A stretch of DNA of 44,030 nt, taken from Leptofilum sp050292445 (lineage in GTDB: Bacteria; Chloroflexota; Anaerolineae; Promineifilales; Promineifilaceae). The stretch covers positions 1 through 44,030 of the forward strand of contig JBNKLQ010000005.1 of the NCBI GenBank assembly GCA_050292445.1. Direction: 5' to 3'. The notes under the pieces were generated by a model that was given only the letters and a program-made list of their open reading frames with translations, did no database searches and was not told the DNA's origin. Both the position numbers and the translations under genes were made by a program. Positions 13,879 through 22,641 of the stretch are shown in pieces; positions within the stretch are counted from its first letter, which is position 1; every line of letters begins with the position of its first letter.

Positions 13879-16800
13879 ATGCTTTCAACCTTTTTTGATC
13901 GAATCACACGCCTCTCTTTGAGGTTTCGTTGGATTACTATACTTTTAACGGCCGTTATCCTCGGCCTGGGTGTTTATTCAGCAACACAACTCAATCTAGA
14001 GCTGCTGCCCCGAATCGAATTTCCCCAAACCATCGTTATCGCCCAGTGGGGCGACAGCGAATCTTCCACCGACGTTTTAAATCAAATCACAATCCCCTTG
14101 GAAGAGAAGCTGTCTGTAGTAGAAGGCGTTGTCAATGTTGAATCCACAACCAACAATGGCTTTGCCGTTGTGGTGGTCCGGTACGACTTTGGACTGGATC
14201 AGGATCGTTTGTTGACAGAGATTGAAACGGCCGTTGCCGACACCAACCTGCCCGAGACTGCGGACACCAGCGTGCTGAACTTCAGCTTGAGTGATCTACC
14301 TGTGGTCATCGCCAGCGTCTCAGCGGCCGATCTTGAATTGGCTGATCTGAAGCTCCTGGTAGAAAACGACCTCCAACCACAATTAACCGCCTTGGAAGAT
14401 ATTAGTGAGGTGCAAATCAGCGGTGGTCAGGAATTACCGGAAGAAGTGGTGGTTGAAGCTGACGAAACCAGTGTTGAAGACGTTGTAGATGAAGACCCAG
14501 GTCGCCTGCCCCTTACAGTCGTTCAAGGCGCAAAAGTGCTGGACGTAGAAATAGAGTACGCGCAGGAAATTACGGTTGATCTGCTGAGGAGCCTGGCCAG
14601 TTATGAGAATGCTGCTGATCAGGTATTGCTGGTCCTGAATCTGCTGCCGGAAGATTTGCTGGTTTACGTCCAGCCAGAAGCACTTTCCTACTTGCCGCAA
14701 GAATATCTAGATGGCTTAGACCCCGCACTTGTGTCTGAATTAGATGAGCTTGCTGCTGAATTTGGTGGCGTTGGCCAGTACAATGTTGAAGAAGCTGTCG
14801 TTGCGCTCAACCCGGTAGAAGAAGTTGCCGAAGTAGAACCCACTGCAGAACCAACTGCGGAGCCAACGGCCGTTCCCGAAACCGAGCCAGAAGCAGAACC
14901 TGTGGCCGACCTACCCACCGTTGAGCCTGTGCCACTGCCCGAAACCTGGATTGCTGGGGCAGCCCAGCTGGGCCAGGTCATTACCGACACTGGTGACCTC
15001 ACCCCTGAATTCATTCAAGGCATTCTAGGATTTGCCCCTGAACAACTGGCAGAACTCACCCCAGAGATGTGGCGGGCGCTGGAACCAGAGGTAGCAGCGC
15101 TGGCCTTGCCAGTTGTGGGTGAAACACTCGATCCGACCCTGCTAGTTCAGCTAATCGCCATTCAAAATGCAGCCAATGGCCTCCCGCCAGAGCCGGTAGC
15201 TTTGCCCGAAAGCTGGGTCGCCGCCGCCGGAGCCGCTGGCCAAGAATTAGCCACCACGGCCGATCTGAATGCAGAGGCGATGGGATTGCTGGCCTCGGTC
15301 GCACCGGAGCTGCTACAAGAGTTGACGCCAGAAATTCTTCTGGCCTTGCCGTCAGAGGTACAGGCTGCCCTGCCAGAAGAATATATTGCTACCCTGGATG
15401 AAGGAACAGCCCAAACGTTAACCAACATTGCTGTTTACGTAGCGCGGAATGAAGCAACGGCCGTAACCACCGCTGACGTGCCTCAATTCACCCCTGTTCC
15501 CCTGCCCGACACCTGGATTGCCGGAGCCGCCCAGTTGGGTCAGGTCATCACTGACACCAGCGACCTGACGGCCGAATTCATGCAAGGCATCATTGGTTTT
15601 GCCCCAGAGCAACTGGCCGAGCTGACCCCAGAAATGTGGCGCGCCCTAAACCCGGATGTTGCCGCCATTGCCTTACCGGTGGTAGGCGAAACGCTCGATG
15701 CCGATCTGTTGGCCCAGCTTACCGCCATCCAAAATGCGGCCAATGGCCTGGCCCCAGAACCGGTCGAGCTGCCCGAATCGTGGATTGCGACAGCCACGGC
15801 TTCTGGCTTCCCCATCTCCACCACAGCAGACATTCCCGCCGAGGCATTTGGCCTGCTGTCTTCTGTCGCGCCAGAACTATTGGCCGACCTAACCCCAGAA
15901 CTTTTACTAGCTTTTCCCGCCGAAACGCTGGCGGCCATTCCAGAGCCATTCCTGGCCCAGCTAGACCCGGCCCTGCAACAAACCGTGGCCAATGTAGTGA
16001 TTGCTGACGCGCAGTTTTTGGCAGAAACGGCCGTTGCCACAGATGAAGGTGGTGACGGCGAACCAGTTGAAGAAGTCGAAGCAGAACCCGTCGATCCGGG
16101 CCGTTTGCCCGACCTGCTCATTCAAGGCGCGGCCCAGGCCGGATTTGAACTCGAAAACGCCCAGGACATTACGCCTGACCTCATCCGTCTGTTTGGCGGA
16201 TTGGGACCACAAGGCATCCAGGTGCTGCAACTGCTTTCATCAGACAATCTGCGCCTGCTCCAACCAGAAGTTCTGGCTTTACTGCCTGCCGAATTTGTAG
16301 ACACACTACCCGCTGATTTACGGGCTGAACTGGACGAAATCGCCGCTGAGTTTGGGGGAACCGGTGCCCTGGCCCTGGTAGAAGCCGAAGAAGCAGCGGC
16401 TTTGTCTGAAGGTGCCCCAGAACTGAGCGGCATCTGGGTAGAACCGACACCGGAAGGAGAGCCTTCGCTCTTTAAAACGGCCGCAGACCTGCTTAACAAC
16501 CAATTTGTCCCTGGCGCAGCGAACTTCTTGAACTTCTTCCCCACTGCGCCCAACGTGGAAAACCCGGCTGAATGGATGAGTGCTCTCACACCTGAGGTCA
16601 TTCAATTCCTGGCAGAAAACGAAGAAGGGTTTGTTGAAACGTTATCCCCCACCGTTCTGGAACTGTTTTCTCCAGAAACATTGACCTTTATGCTGGAAAC
16701 TTATCCAGATGCGTTTGATGCAGAATTGGCAGACCGTCTAGCAGGCATTGCCCAGGGCGACATCGAAGTATTCATCCCCGAAGCAGCCATCACCCGCACC

Positions 16801-18921
16801 GATGGCAATCCCAGCGTGCTGGTAAGCCTTTACAAAGCAGGTGATGCCAACACGGTGAACGTGGCTGAAGACATCTTTAACACACTGGACGCCTTTACCG
16901 AAGCCAATCCTGGCACCTCGGTCAATCTGGTGTTTGAACAGGCCACTTTCATCGAAGATTCCGTGACGGGCGTGTCGCGTGAAGGAGCGCTGGGTGGTGT
17001 TTTTGCCGTCATCGTCATTTTGTTCTTCTTGAGCGGCCGTATTGGCAACAAGTATCAGGTGAGCTGGCAGGCCACGTTAGTAACGGCCGTTTCCATCCCA
17101 CTCTCTATCTTCACTGCTTTCTTATTGATGGCCGCCGTGCCACCTACCATCGGCGAATGGCTGCACAATCTGGTGCTTTCAACAGACAGCAGCTTCCTAC
17201 GCTTCATCGCCCAGCTGTTCCCCACCGAAGTCACACTCAACATCATGACCTTAAGCGGCCTAACGGTAGCCATCGGTCGTGTGGTGGATGATTCAATTGT
17301 GGTGCTGGAAAATTCGTACCGCTACATTCAGCAGGGCGACGATCCCAAACACGCTGTTTTACAGGGAACCAAAGAAGTTGCTATTGCCATCTTCTCGGCC
17401 ACGGCAACGACCATGGCCGTGTTCATGCCGCTGGGCCTGATCGGGGGCATCATCGGTTCCTTCTTCTTGCCCTTTGGCCTGACAGTGGCCTACGCTTTGG
17501 CGGCTAGCTTTGTCGTCTCCATTACCGTTGTGCCCGCACTCACCTACCTGCTCATTCGCAAAGAAAACATTCCCGACGAGCGGGAAACAGCAATGCAGCG
17601 TTGGTATACACCTGCGCTGGAATGGGCTTTACAGCACCGTTTTTACACCATGCTGGCAGCCACGATTATCTTTGCTGGCAGCCTGCTTCTGTTGGGGCAG
17701 CTACCACAAAGCTTTATCCCCAGCATTGGTGAGCCAACCATCAACGTTTCCATTTCGCTGCCTGCGGGCACCAGCATGGTGGAAACAAACGAGGTGGTGC
17801 AAGAGCTGGAAGCAGCAATGGAGCAGTTTGAAGACATCGAGACCATCCAGACCGAAATTGGCAGCGGCGGTGGCTTTGAAGCCCTGTTTGGTGGCGGCAT
17901 CAGCCAGAACCTGGCTAACGTGACTATCAGCGTAGGCGAGGAGATGGTGCAAGACAGTGATGCACTCAACAGTTTAACGAATGAAGTACGCCAGGAAGCG
18001 ATTCGCGTTGTCGGTGAAGACAATGTGAGCGTTTCGGCCGCTTCCCAAACTGGCTTTAGCGGCTTCTCTATCATTCTGACAGGTGATTCACAAGATGAGC
18101 TGGAAGCGCAGGTGGCTGATGTGAAAGCGGCCATCGGCTCAGTGGATATAGATGAAGACGGCATTCCTGACATTGCCAACGTCTCCAGCAATGTGGACGG
18201 GGCAGCCGAAGGGGATGGCACCAACGAAACAATTCTGCGGATAGACGGCCGTTCTGCCATCAGCTTCAGTGGTGAACTGGAAACACAAAACACCCTGGGC
18301 GTTACCGGCGCAGCCAAGGAGGCCATCAGCGATCTGGCCACGCTACCGGTCACGGTTGAAGTCACCGAAGGATTCGATTCGCAGCAGCAGGTGGAAGGCT
18401 TCCAGTCAATGCTGACGGCAATTGGCTACTCCATCATCATTGTCTACCTCATCATGGCCTTAACCTTCCGCAGCCTGATTCATCCGTTTACGATTCTGTT
18501 CAGTCTGCCGTTTGCCCTGGTGGGCGCGGCCCTGGCTTTATACCTCACCAACAGCGTCCTGGGCATCTCTGCCATGATTGGTTTAATGATGCTGGTCGGC
18601 ATTGTGGTGACCAACGGTATTGTGCTCATGGAATTGGTGCAGCAGCTACGCGCCAAAGGCCAGCCGGTGTATGATGCGCTGGTTGAAGGTGGCCGCACCC
18701 GCTTGCGCCCCATCTGGATGACTGCCCTGACAGCCATCCTGGCGCTCATTCCATTGGCGGCCAGCAACGAAGCTGGGGCTATTATCGCCTCGGAGCTGGC
18801 CCGGGCGGTGATGGGTGGCTTGCTGGTGAGTACCGCTTTAACCTTGCTGGTTGTCCCGGTTGTGTATAGTCTAACAGAACAGCTTTGGGTTAAACTGGTG
18901 GGTCTGTTTAAACGATCTTGA
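13879..18921 (+). CDS. RND-family efflux pump with large repeat insert
   Basis: 1680 residues against about 1030 for usual RND pumps. Helix 1 is near residues 17-37; the first porter section follows (LNLELLPRIEFPQT, VEGVVNVESTT). The normal order resumes near residue 975 (DGNPSVLVSLYKAGDANTV), then helices 2-6 with IGRVVDDSIVVLEN, where Asp1137/Asp1138 are the proton-relay pair, then helix 7, a second porter section and helices 8-12 near residues 1480-1670 (GLMMLVGIVVTNGIVLMEL). Between residues about 190 and 970 sits an Ala/Leu/Pro/Glu-rich insert with tandem repeats (see 14440-16800). AGGAG precedes the ATG. No membrane-fusion or outer-membrane partner is adjacent. Substrates unknown; MarR control suggests toxic small molecules. 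Confidence 0.9.
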   Translation: MLSTFFDRITRLSLRFRWITILLTAVILGLGVYSATQLNLELLPRIEFPQTIVIAQWGDSESSTDVLNQITIPLEEKLSVVEGVVNVESTTNNGFAVVVVRYDFGLDQDRLLTEIETAVADTNLPETADTSVLNFSLSDLPVVIASVSAADLELADLKLLVENDLQPQLTALEDISEVQISGGQELPEEVVVEADETSVEDVVDEDPGRLPLTVVQGAKVLDVEIEYAQEITVDLLRSLASYENAADQVLLVLNLLPEDLLVYVQPEALSYLPQEYLDGLDPALVSELDELAAEFGGVGQYNVEEAVVALNPVEEVAEVEPTAEPTAEPTAVPETEPEAEPVADLPTVEPVPLPETWIAGAAQLGQVITDTGDLTPEFIQGILGFAPEQLAELTPEMWRALEPEVAALALPVVGETLDPTLLVQLIAIQNAANGLPPEPVALPESWVAAAGAAGQELATTADLNAEAMGLLASVAPELLQELTPEILLALPSEVQAALPEEYIATLDEGTAQTLTNIAVYVARNEATAVTTADVPQFTPVPLPDTWIAGAAQLGQVITDTSDLTAEFMQGIIGFAPEQLAELTPEMWRALNPDVAAIALPVVGETLDADLLAQLTAIQNAANGLAPEPVELPESWIATATASGFPISTTADIPAEAFGLLSSVAPELLADLTPELLLAFPAETLAAIPEPFLAQLDPALQQTVANVVIADAQFLAETAVATDEGGDGEPVEEVEAEPVDPGRLPDLLIQGAAQAGFELENAQDITPDLIRLFGGLGPQGIQVLQLLSSDNLRLLQPEVLALLPAEFVDTLPADLRAELDEIAAEFGGTGALALVEAEEAAALSEGAPELSGIWVEPTPEGEPSLFKTAADLLNNQFVPGAANFLNFFPTAPNVENPAEWMSALTPEVIQFLAENEEGFVETLSPTVLELFSPETLTFMLETYPDAFDAELADRLAGIAQGDIEVFIPEAAITRTDGNPSVLVSLYKAGDANTVNVAEDIFNTLDAFTEANPGTSVNLVFEQATFIEDSVTGVSREGALGGVFAVIVILFFLSGRIGNKYQVSWQATLVTAVSIPLSIFTAFLLMAAVPPTIGEWLHNLVLSTDSSFLRFIAQLFPTEVTLNIMTLSGLTVAIGRVVDDSIVVLENSYRYIQQGDDPKHAVLQGTKEVAIAIFSATATTMAVFMPLGLIGGIIGSFFLPFGLTVAYALAASFVVSITVVPALTYLLIRKENIPDERETAMQRWYTPALEWALQHRFYTMLAATIIFAGSLLLLGQLPQSFIPSIGEPTINVSISLPAGTSMVETNEVVQELEAAMEQFEDIETIQTEIGSGGGFEALFGGGISQNLANVTISVGEEMVQDSDALNSLTNEVRQEAIRVVGEDNVSVSAASQTGFSGFSIILTGDSQDELEAQVADVKAAIGSVDIDEDGIPDIANVSSNVDGAAEGDGTNETILRIDGRSAISFSGELETQNTLGVTGAAKEAISDLATLPVTVEVTEGFDSQQQVEGFQSMLTAIGYSIIIVYLIMALTFRSLIHPFTILFSLPFALVGAALALYLTNSVLGISAMIGLMMLVGIVVTNGIVLMELVQQLRAKGQPVYDALVEGGRTRLRPIWMTALTAILALIPLAASNEAGAIIASELARAVMGGLLVSTALTLLVVPVVYSLTEQLWVKLVGLFKRS
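14925..16058 (+). repeat. Two tandem 189-residue (567-base) coding repeats
   Basis: Within the RND gene, the unit beginning PVPLPETWIAGAAQLGQV (from about 14925) recurs at about 15492 as PVPLPDTWIAGAAQLGQV and stays alignable throughout, with FAPEQLAELTPEMWRAL in both copies. Each unit itself splits into two related halves of about 95 residues (…LPESW…A.G…TTAD…). Looser relatives flank them: LPLTVVQGAKVL (about residue 212) and LPDLLIQGAAQAG (about 742). The pattern per half is LP-x-x-W/L…, then D-x-T-x-E/D, then P-E-x-L. Confidence 0.8.
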
Positions 18922-18930
18922 TTTGAAAAG

Positions 18931-18985
18931 GACCTGACAGATTGTTTAACTGGTCTTAAGCTTTCTTGAAAAAATCTGCCAGGTC
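18931..18985. repeat. GACCTGACAGATT inverted repeat
   Basis: GACCTGACAGATT (18931-18943) and AATCTGCCAGGTC (18973-18985) pair with one mismatch over a 29-base loop, ten bases after the RND stop codon. There is no T-run; it is a dispersed-type hairpin that could slow degradation from the 3' end. Confidence 0.6.
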
Positions 18986-19003
18986 TGCAAAAATTCCCAA
19001 ACT

Positions 19004-19048
19004 AAAAAAAGCGCCGTTGTTATGGGCAGCGGCGCTCTTTTTCTTTTT
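19004..19048 (+). terminator. Intrinsic terminator after the RND gene
   Basis: GCGCCG (19011-19016) pairs with CGGCGC (19030-19035) and is followed by TCTTTTTCTTTTT; an A-run precedes the left arm, so it could also act in reverse. It closes the marR-RND unit and separates it from the SLC13 gene. Confidence 0.8.
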
Positions 19049-19115
19049 ACCCCAAGCGTTAATTTATTGCGACGAACGGCCGTACTGGCGTAAGATCACG
19101 GCCAACCTGTGCTGA

Positions 19116-20921
19116 ATGGAGGCGTTCTTGACTGGTGAAATCAGTTTAGTCTTAATCATTTTAGGAGCATCCGTCGTTTTATTTGCATCTGAAAAAATTC
19201 GCGTTGATGTCGTGTCGATGATGGTGATGCTGACCCTGCTGTTAACCGGTTTGCTCACCACAGAGGAAGCATTTTCTGGCTTCTCTAATCCAGCAGTCAT
19301 TACCGTGTGGGCCATTTATATCGTCAGCGCCAGTCTGACCCACACTGGCATTGCCGACGTCATTGGTAAATATATCGGCCGTATTGCGGGCACCGAAGAG
19401 GCTCGCCTGACATTTGTCATCATGGCTGCTGTGGCAATCATGTCTGCCTTTATGAACAATATCGGTGCTGCGGCCGTTTTGCTGCCGGTTACAATTGCCC
19501 TGGGGCGTAAAGCCAAAGTTCCCGCCTCTAAACTATTAATCCCACTGGCTTTTGGCTCTTTGTTGGGTGGCATTACCACACTCATTGGCACGCCCCCAAA
19601 CCTGCTGGCCAGCGATGCTTTGCAAGAAGTGGGGCTTGCCCCTTTCAAGTTGTTCGATTTTACTCCGATGGGATTGATCGTTTTAAGCTTCAGTCTGGCC
19701 TACATGTATTTTATCGGCCGTCATTTGCTGCCCCGCTATGAAGAAACCCTGCACGAGGATCCGCAAGATTTCAACCGCGAATATCAGCTAAAAGATTATT
19801 TGGCGGAACTGCACGTTCTGCCAGAATCACCGCTCATTGGCAAGACAATTGTGGAAAGTCGCCTGGGTGAGGCGTATGATCTGACAGTGATGGGGGTGTT
19901 GCGAGACGGCCGTATGCGGCTGGGTATCTTGCCCAACGCCCACATCCGGGCTGGCGATATGCTGTTGGCGAAAGGGTCAGAAGAGAAAATGCTGGCCGTA
20001 CGCAACCAAATTGGCGTGACCCTGGTGCCCGAACACGATATTGATGAGCACGAACTACAATCTGATGAAGTGGCTGTTGCCGAGTTGGTGGTAAGCCAAA
20101 AAGCGCCTTTTATTGGCAAATCGATTAAAAATGCTAATTTTCGGGCGCGCTACGGTCTGACAGTGCTGGCAATCTGGCGCGAAGAAAAAGCAATTGCTGG
20201 GCGGCTAGGCAATGCCCGACTTAAGCTGGGCGACACATTGTTAGTACAAGGACGCAAAGAGCGCATCGAGGAAGCAGGCAATGACATTTCCTTCCTGCTT
20301 CTCACTGAACAAGGCGAACCTACGCTGCGTACCAGCAAAGCGCCGCTAAATCTGCTTATTTTTGTGTCCATGATTACGATGGTTGGCTTAGGCTGGCTGC
20401 ATATTTCGGTAGCGGCCGTTTTAGGCGCTGTCCTCTCTGTGGCAACTGGCTGTTTAACCATGGATGAAGCGTATAAATCTATTGAGTGGAAATCTGTCTA
20501 CCTGATTGCGGGCATGTTGCCGATGGGCATTGCGATGGAAAACACAGGTACTGCCCAATTTTTATCTGATCAGGTGATTGCTCTGGTGGGGTCGCTAGGA
20601 CCACGGGGCATCATGGTGGGTTTGTTTATGCTCACTACAATTCTTACTGCGTTCATGTCTAATGCAGCAGCTGCCGTTTTGGTCGCCCCAATTGCGATTC
20701 AAACGGCTTTCAGCTTAAATCTAGAACCCCACGCATTTGTCATGGGTACGGCGATTGCGGCCTCAAACTCCTTCGTTACGCCGATTGGTCATCAGGCATG
20801 CATACTGGTTTACGGCCCCGGAGGCTACCGCTTTTTTGACTTTGCCAAGGTAGGTTTGCCGCTCACCATTCTCATCTGGATTTTGATGACAATCTTTTTG
20901 CCCATCTTTTTCCCGTTCTAA
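19116..20921 (+). CDS. SLC13/DASS-type permease with two RCK_C (TrkA_C) domains
   Basis: 601 residues. Hydrophobic helices at about 8-200 and 410-600 surround a cytoplasmic block with two TrkA_C-like domains, about 228-295 (LIGKTIVESRLGEAYDLTVMG) and 315-387 (FIGKSIKNANFRARYGLTVLA). Paired family segments are SAFMNNIGAAAVLLPV with GTPPNLL in the first half and TAFMSNAAAAVLVAP with SNSFVTPIGHQ in the second, the sodium/substrate clamp regions. Relatives with this layout move sulfate, other anions or dicarboxylates; the substrate here is open. The start is ambiguous: the ATG at 19116 lacks a ribosome site, while a TTG at 19128 has GGAGG five bases upstream. It is followed at 24 bases by an ABC permease gene. 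Confidence 0.88.
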   Translation: MEAFLTGEISLVLIILGASVVLFASEKIRVDVVSMMVMLTLLLTGLLTTEEAFSGFSNPAVITVWAIYIVSASLTHTGIADVIGKYIGRIAGTEEARLTFVIMAAVAIMSAFMNNIGAAAVLLPVTIALGRKAKVPASKLLIPLAFGSLLGGITTLIGTPPNLLASDALQEVGLAPFKLFDFTPMGLIVLSFSLAYMYFIGRHLLPRYEETLHEDPQDFNREYQLKDYLAELHVLPESPLIGKTIVESRLGEAYDLTVMGVLRDGRMRLGILPNAHIRAGDMLLAKGSEEKMLAVRNQIGVTLVPEHDIDEHELQSDEVAVAELVVSQKAPFIGKSIKNANFRARYGLTVLAIWREEKAIAGRLGNARLKLGDTLLVQGRKERIEEAGNDISFLLLTEQGEPTLRTSKAPLNLLIFVSMITMVGLGWLHISVAAVLGAVLSVATGCLTMDEAYKSIEWKSVYLIAGMLPMGIAMENTGTAQFLSDQVIALVGSLGPRGIMVGLFMLTTILTAFMSNAAAAVLVAPIAIQTAFSLNLEPHAFVMGTAIAASNSFVTPIGHQACILVYGPGGYRFFDFAKVGLPLTILIWILMTIFLPIFFPF

Positions 20922-20944
20922 TAATCCCTGATGCGTGAAAGATA

Positions 20945-22609
20945 ATGAGTAAGCAATCTTTTTGGCAACAACAGGCAAAACGGTGGCCCTGGATATTGCT
21001 CCTGCCGCTGCTGTTTTTACTACTCTTTTTTTTCTACCCACTGGGCAATATTTTCCGGTTGAGCTTGACAGCTGAAGCGTTGGGTGAGCTGGTGCAACGG
21101 CCGTCTTTTCGGCATGTTGTCTGGTTTACGGTGTGGCAAGCGGCCGTTTCTACCGGACTGACGCTATTGCTAGGGCTGCCTGCCGCCTATCTGTTTGCCC
21201 GCTACGAATTTCGCGGCAAGACTATCCTGCGCGCGCTCACAACAATTCCGTTTGTCATGCCCACGGTGGTCGTGGCCGCCGCATTCCGCGCCCTGCTAGG
21301 AGCCAATGGACCGCTTAACCGTCTGCTGATGACTGGGTTGCAGCTAGAAACGCCCCCCATTCATCTTGAGCAAACGTTGACAATCATTTTGCTGGCTCAC
21401 GTTTTTTACAACGTTACGGTAGTAGTGCGGCTGGTGGGTGGCTTTTGGGGCAACCTGAATCCACGACTGGTAGAAGCGGCCCAGACGTTGGGGGCTTCGC
21501 CGCGCCGCGCCTTTTGGGAGATCACCTTGCCATTGATACGGCCGTCTCTCATCAGCGCCGCCCTACTCATTTTCCTGTTCACCTTCACCAGTTTTGGTGT
21601 GGTGCTTATTTTGGGCGGTCCGGCATTTAGCACTATCGAGACCGAAATTTACCGCCAATACATCACTTTTTTGCGGCCCGATGTAGCTGGTGCACTTTCC
21701 CTGTTGCAAATTATATTCACCTTTGGCCTAATGTCGCTATACGCAAAATGGCAGCAAAAAACGGCCGTTTCGCTCGATTTTCGTCCACAGGAAAGCACCC
21801 AAAGACAAGCCCGATCCGCAGGTGAAAAACTGGCGCTAGGTGGCATGGTTGTTGGACTGTTGCTTTTCCTGCTCACGCCGCTGCTGGCGTTAATCTGGCA
21901 ATCGTTGGTGGACCGCGAAGGTCAGTTCACCCTGGCCTACTACCAAGCGCTGCCCGCGCTGCGCCGGGACAGCATTGTGTTTATTCCGCCGCTGTTGGCG
22001 CTGCGCAATTCATTGGGCTACGCTTTGCTAACGGTGTTTGTGGCCGGGGTTTTGGGGCTGTTGACGGCGACTTTGTTGATACGGCCGTCTCGCTGGCGTA
22101 ATTGGCTCGATCCCATTTTTATGCTGCCGCTGGGGGCTTCGGCCGTAACGCTGGGGTTTGGCTACGTGGTTACCTTCCGCTGGCTGCGCACGTCGCCGCT
22201 GCTGGTGCTGATTGCTCACGTGCTGGTGGCTTTTCCTTTTGTGGTGCGCACGCTGCTGCCCGTGTTGCAGGGCATCAAGCCCAGTCTGCGCGAGGCGGCG
22301 GCTGTGCTGGGCGCTTCCCCCACCCGCGTCTGGCGCGAGGTCGATTTGCCCATCGTGGGGCGGGCACTGCTAGTGGCATCTGTGTTTGCCTTTACAGTGA
22401 GCATGGGCGAATTTGGCGCGACGAGCTTCATTGTGCGGCCTAACAGCGGCTACCTCACCATCCCCATTGCCATCGAGCGCTTTTTGGGGCAGCCTGGGGC
22501 GCTTAACTATGGCCAGGCGTTGGCCATGAGCACCATTTTGATGTTGGTTACGGCCGTAGGCTTCATCGCCATTGAACGATTCCGTTACGCCGACATCGGT
22601 GAATTTTGA
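20945..22609 (+). CDS. ABC transporter permease, two-domain (thiamine/ferric-iron type)
   Basis: 554 residues with two copies of the binding-protein-dependent permease fold in one chain, about twelve helices. The ATPase-docking EAA loops are EAAQTLGASPRRAFWEITLP (about residues 177-196) and EAAAVLGASPTRVWREVDLP (about 444-463). Fused permeases of this kind occur in ThiP and FbpB/AfuB systems, importing thiamine or ferric iron; sequence alone does not decide. It stands without its substrate-binding protein or ATPase in this window, so these must be elsewhere, or the gene has been stranded. It lies between SLC13 (23 bases upstream) and the MFS gene (32 bases downstream) on the same strand. Confidence 0.85.
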   Translation: MSKQSFWQQQAKRWPWILLLPLLFLLLFFFYPLGNIFRLSLTAEALGELVQRPSFRHVVWFTVWQAAVSTGLTLLLGLPAAYLFARYEFRGKTILRALTTIPFVMPTVVVAAAFRALLGANGPLNRLLMTGLQLETPPIHLEQTLTIILLAHVFYNVTVVVRLVGGFWGNLNPRLVEAAQTLGASPRRAFWEITLPLIRPSLISAALLIFLFTFTSFGVVLILGGPAFSTIETEIYRQYITFLRPDVAGALSLLQIIFTFGLMSLYAKWQQKTAVSLDFRPQESTQRQARSAGEKLALGGMVVGLLLFLLTPLLALIWQSLVDREGQFTLAYYQALPALRRDSIVFIPPLLALRNSLGYALLTVFVAGVLGLLTATLLIRPSRWRNWLDPIFMLPLGASAVTLGFGYVVTFRWLRTSPLLVLIAHVLVAFPFVVRTLLPVLQGIKPSLREAAAVLGASPTRVWREVDLPIVGRALLVASVFAFTVSMGEFGATSFIVRPNSGYLTIPIAIERFLGQPGALNYGQALAMSTILMLVTAVGFIAIERFRYADIGEF

Positions 22610-22641
22610 TACAAAAACCACCGCACAAAGGGTGTTAAATT

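Noticed and set aside
14925..16058. Assembly duplication as explanation of the 567-base RND repeat
   Set aside because: The two copies differ at many positions (for example ETW/DTW, LEPEV/LNPDV) and are followed by more diverged units, so they are old repeats and not a misassembly, although long reads would settle it.
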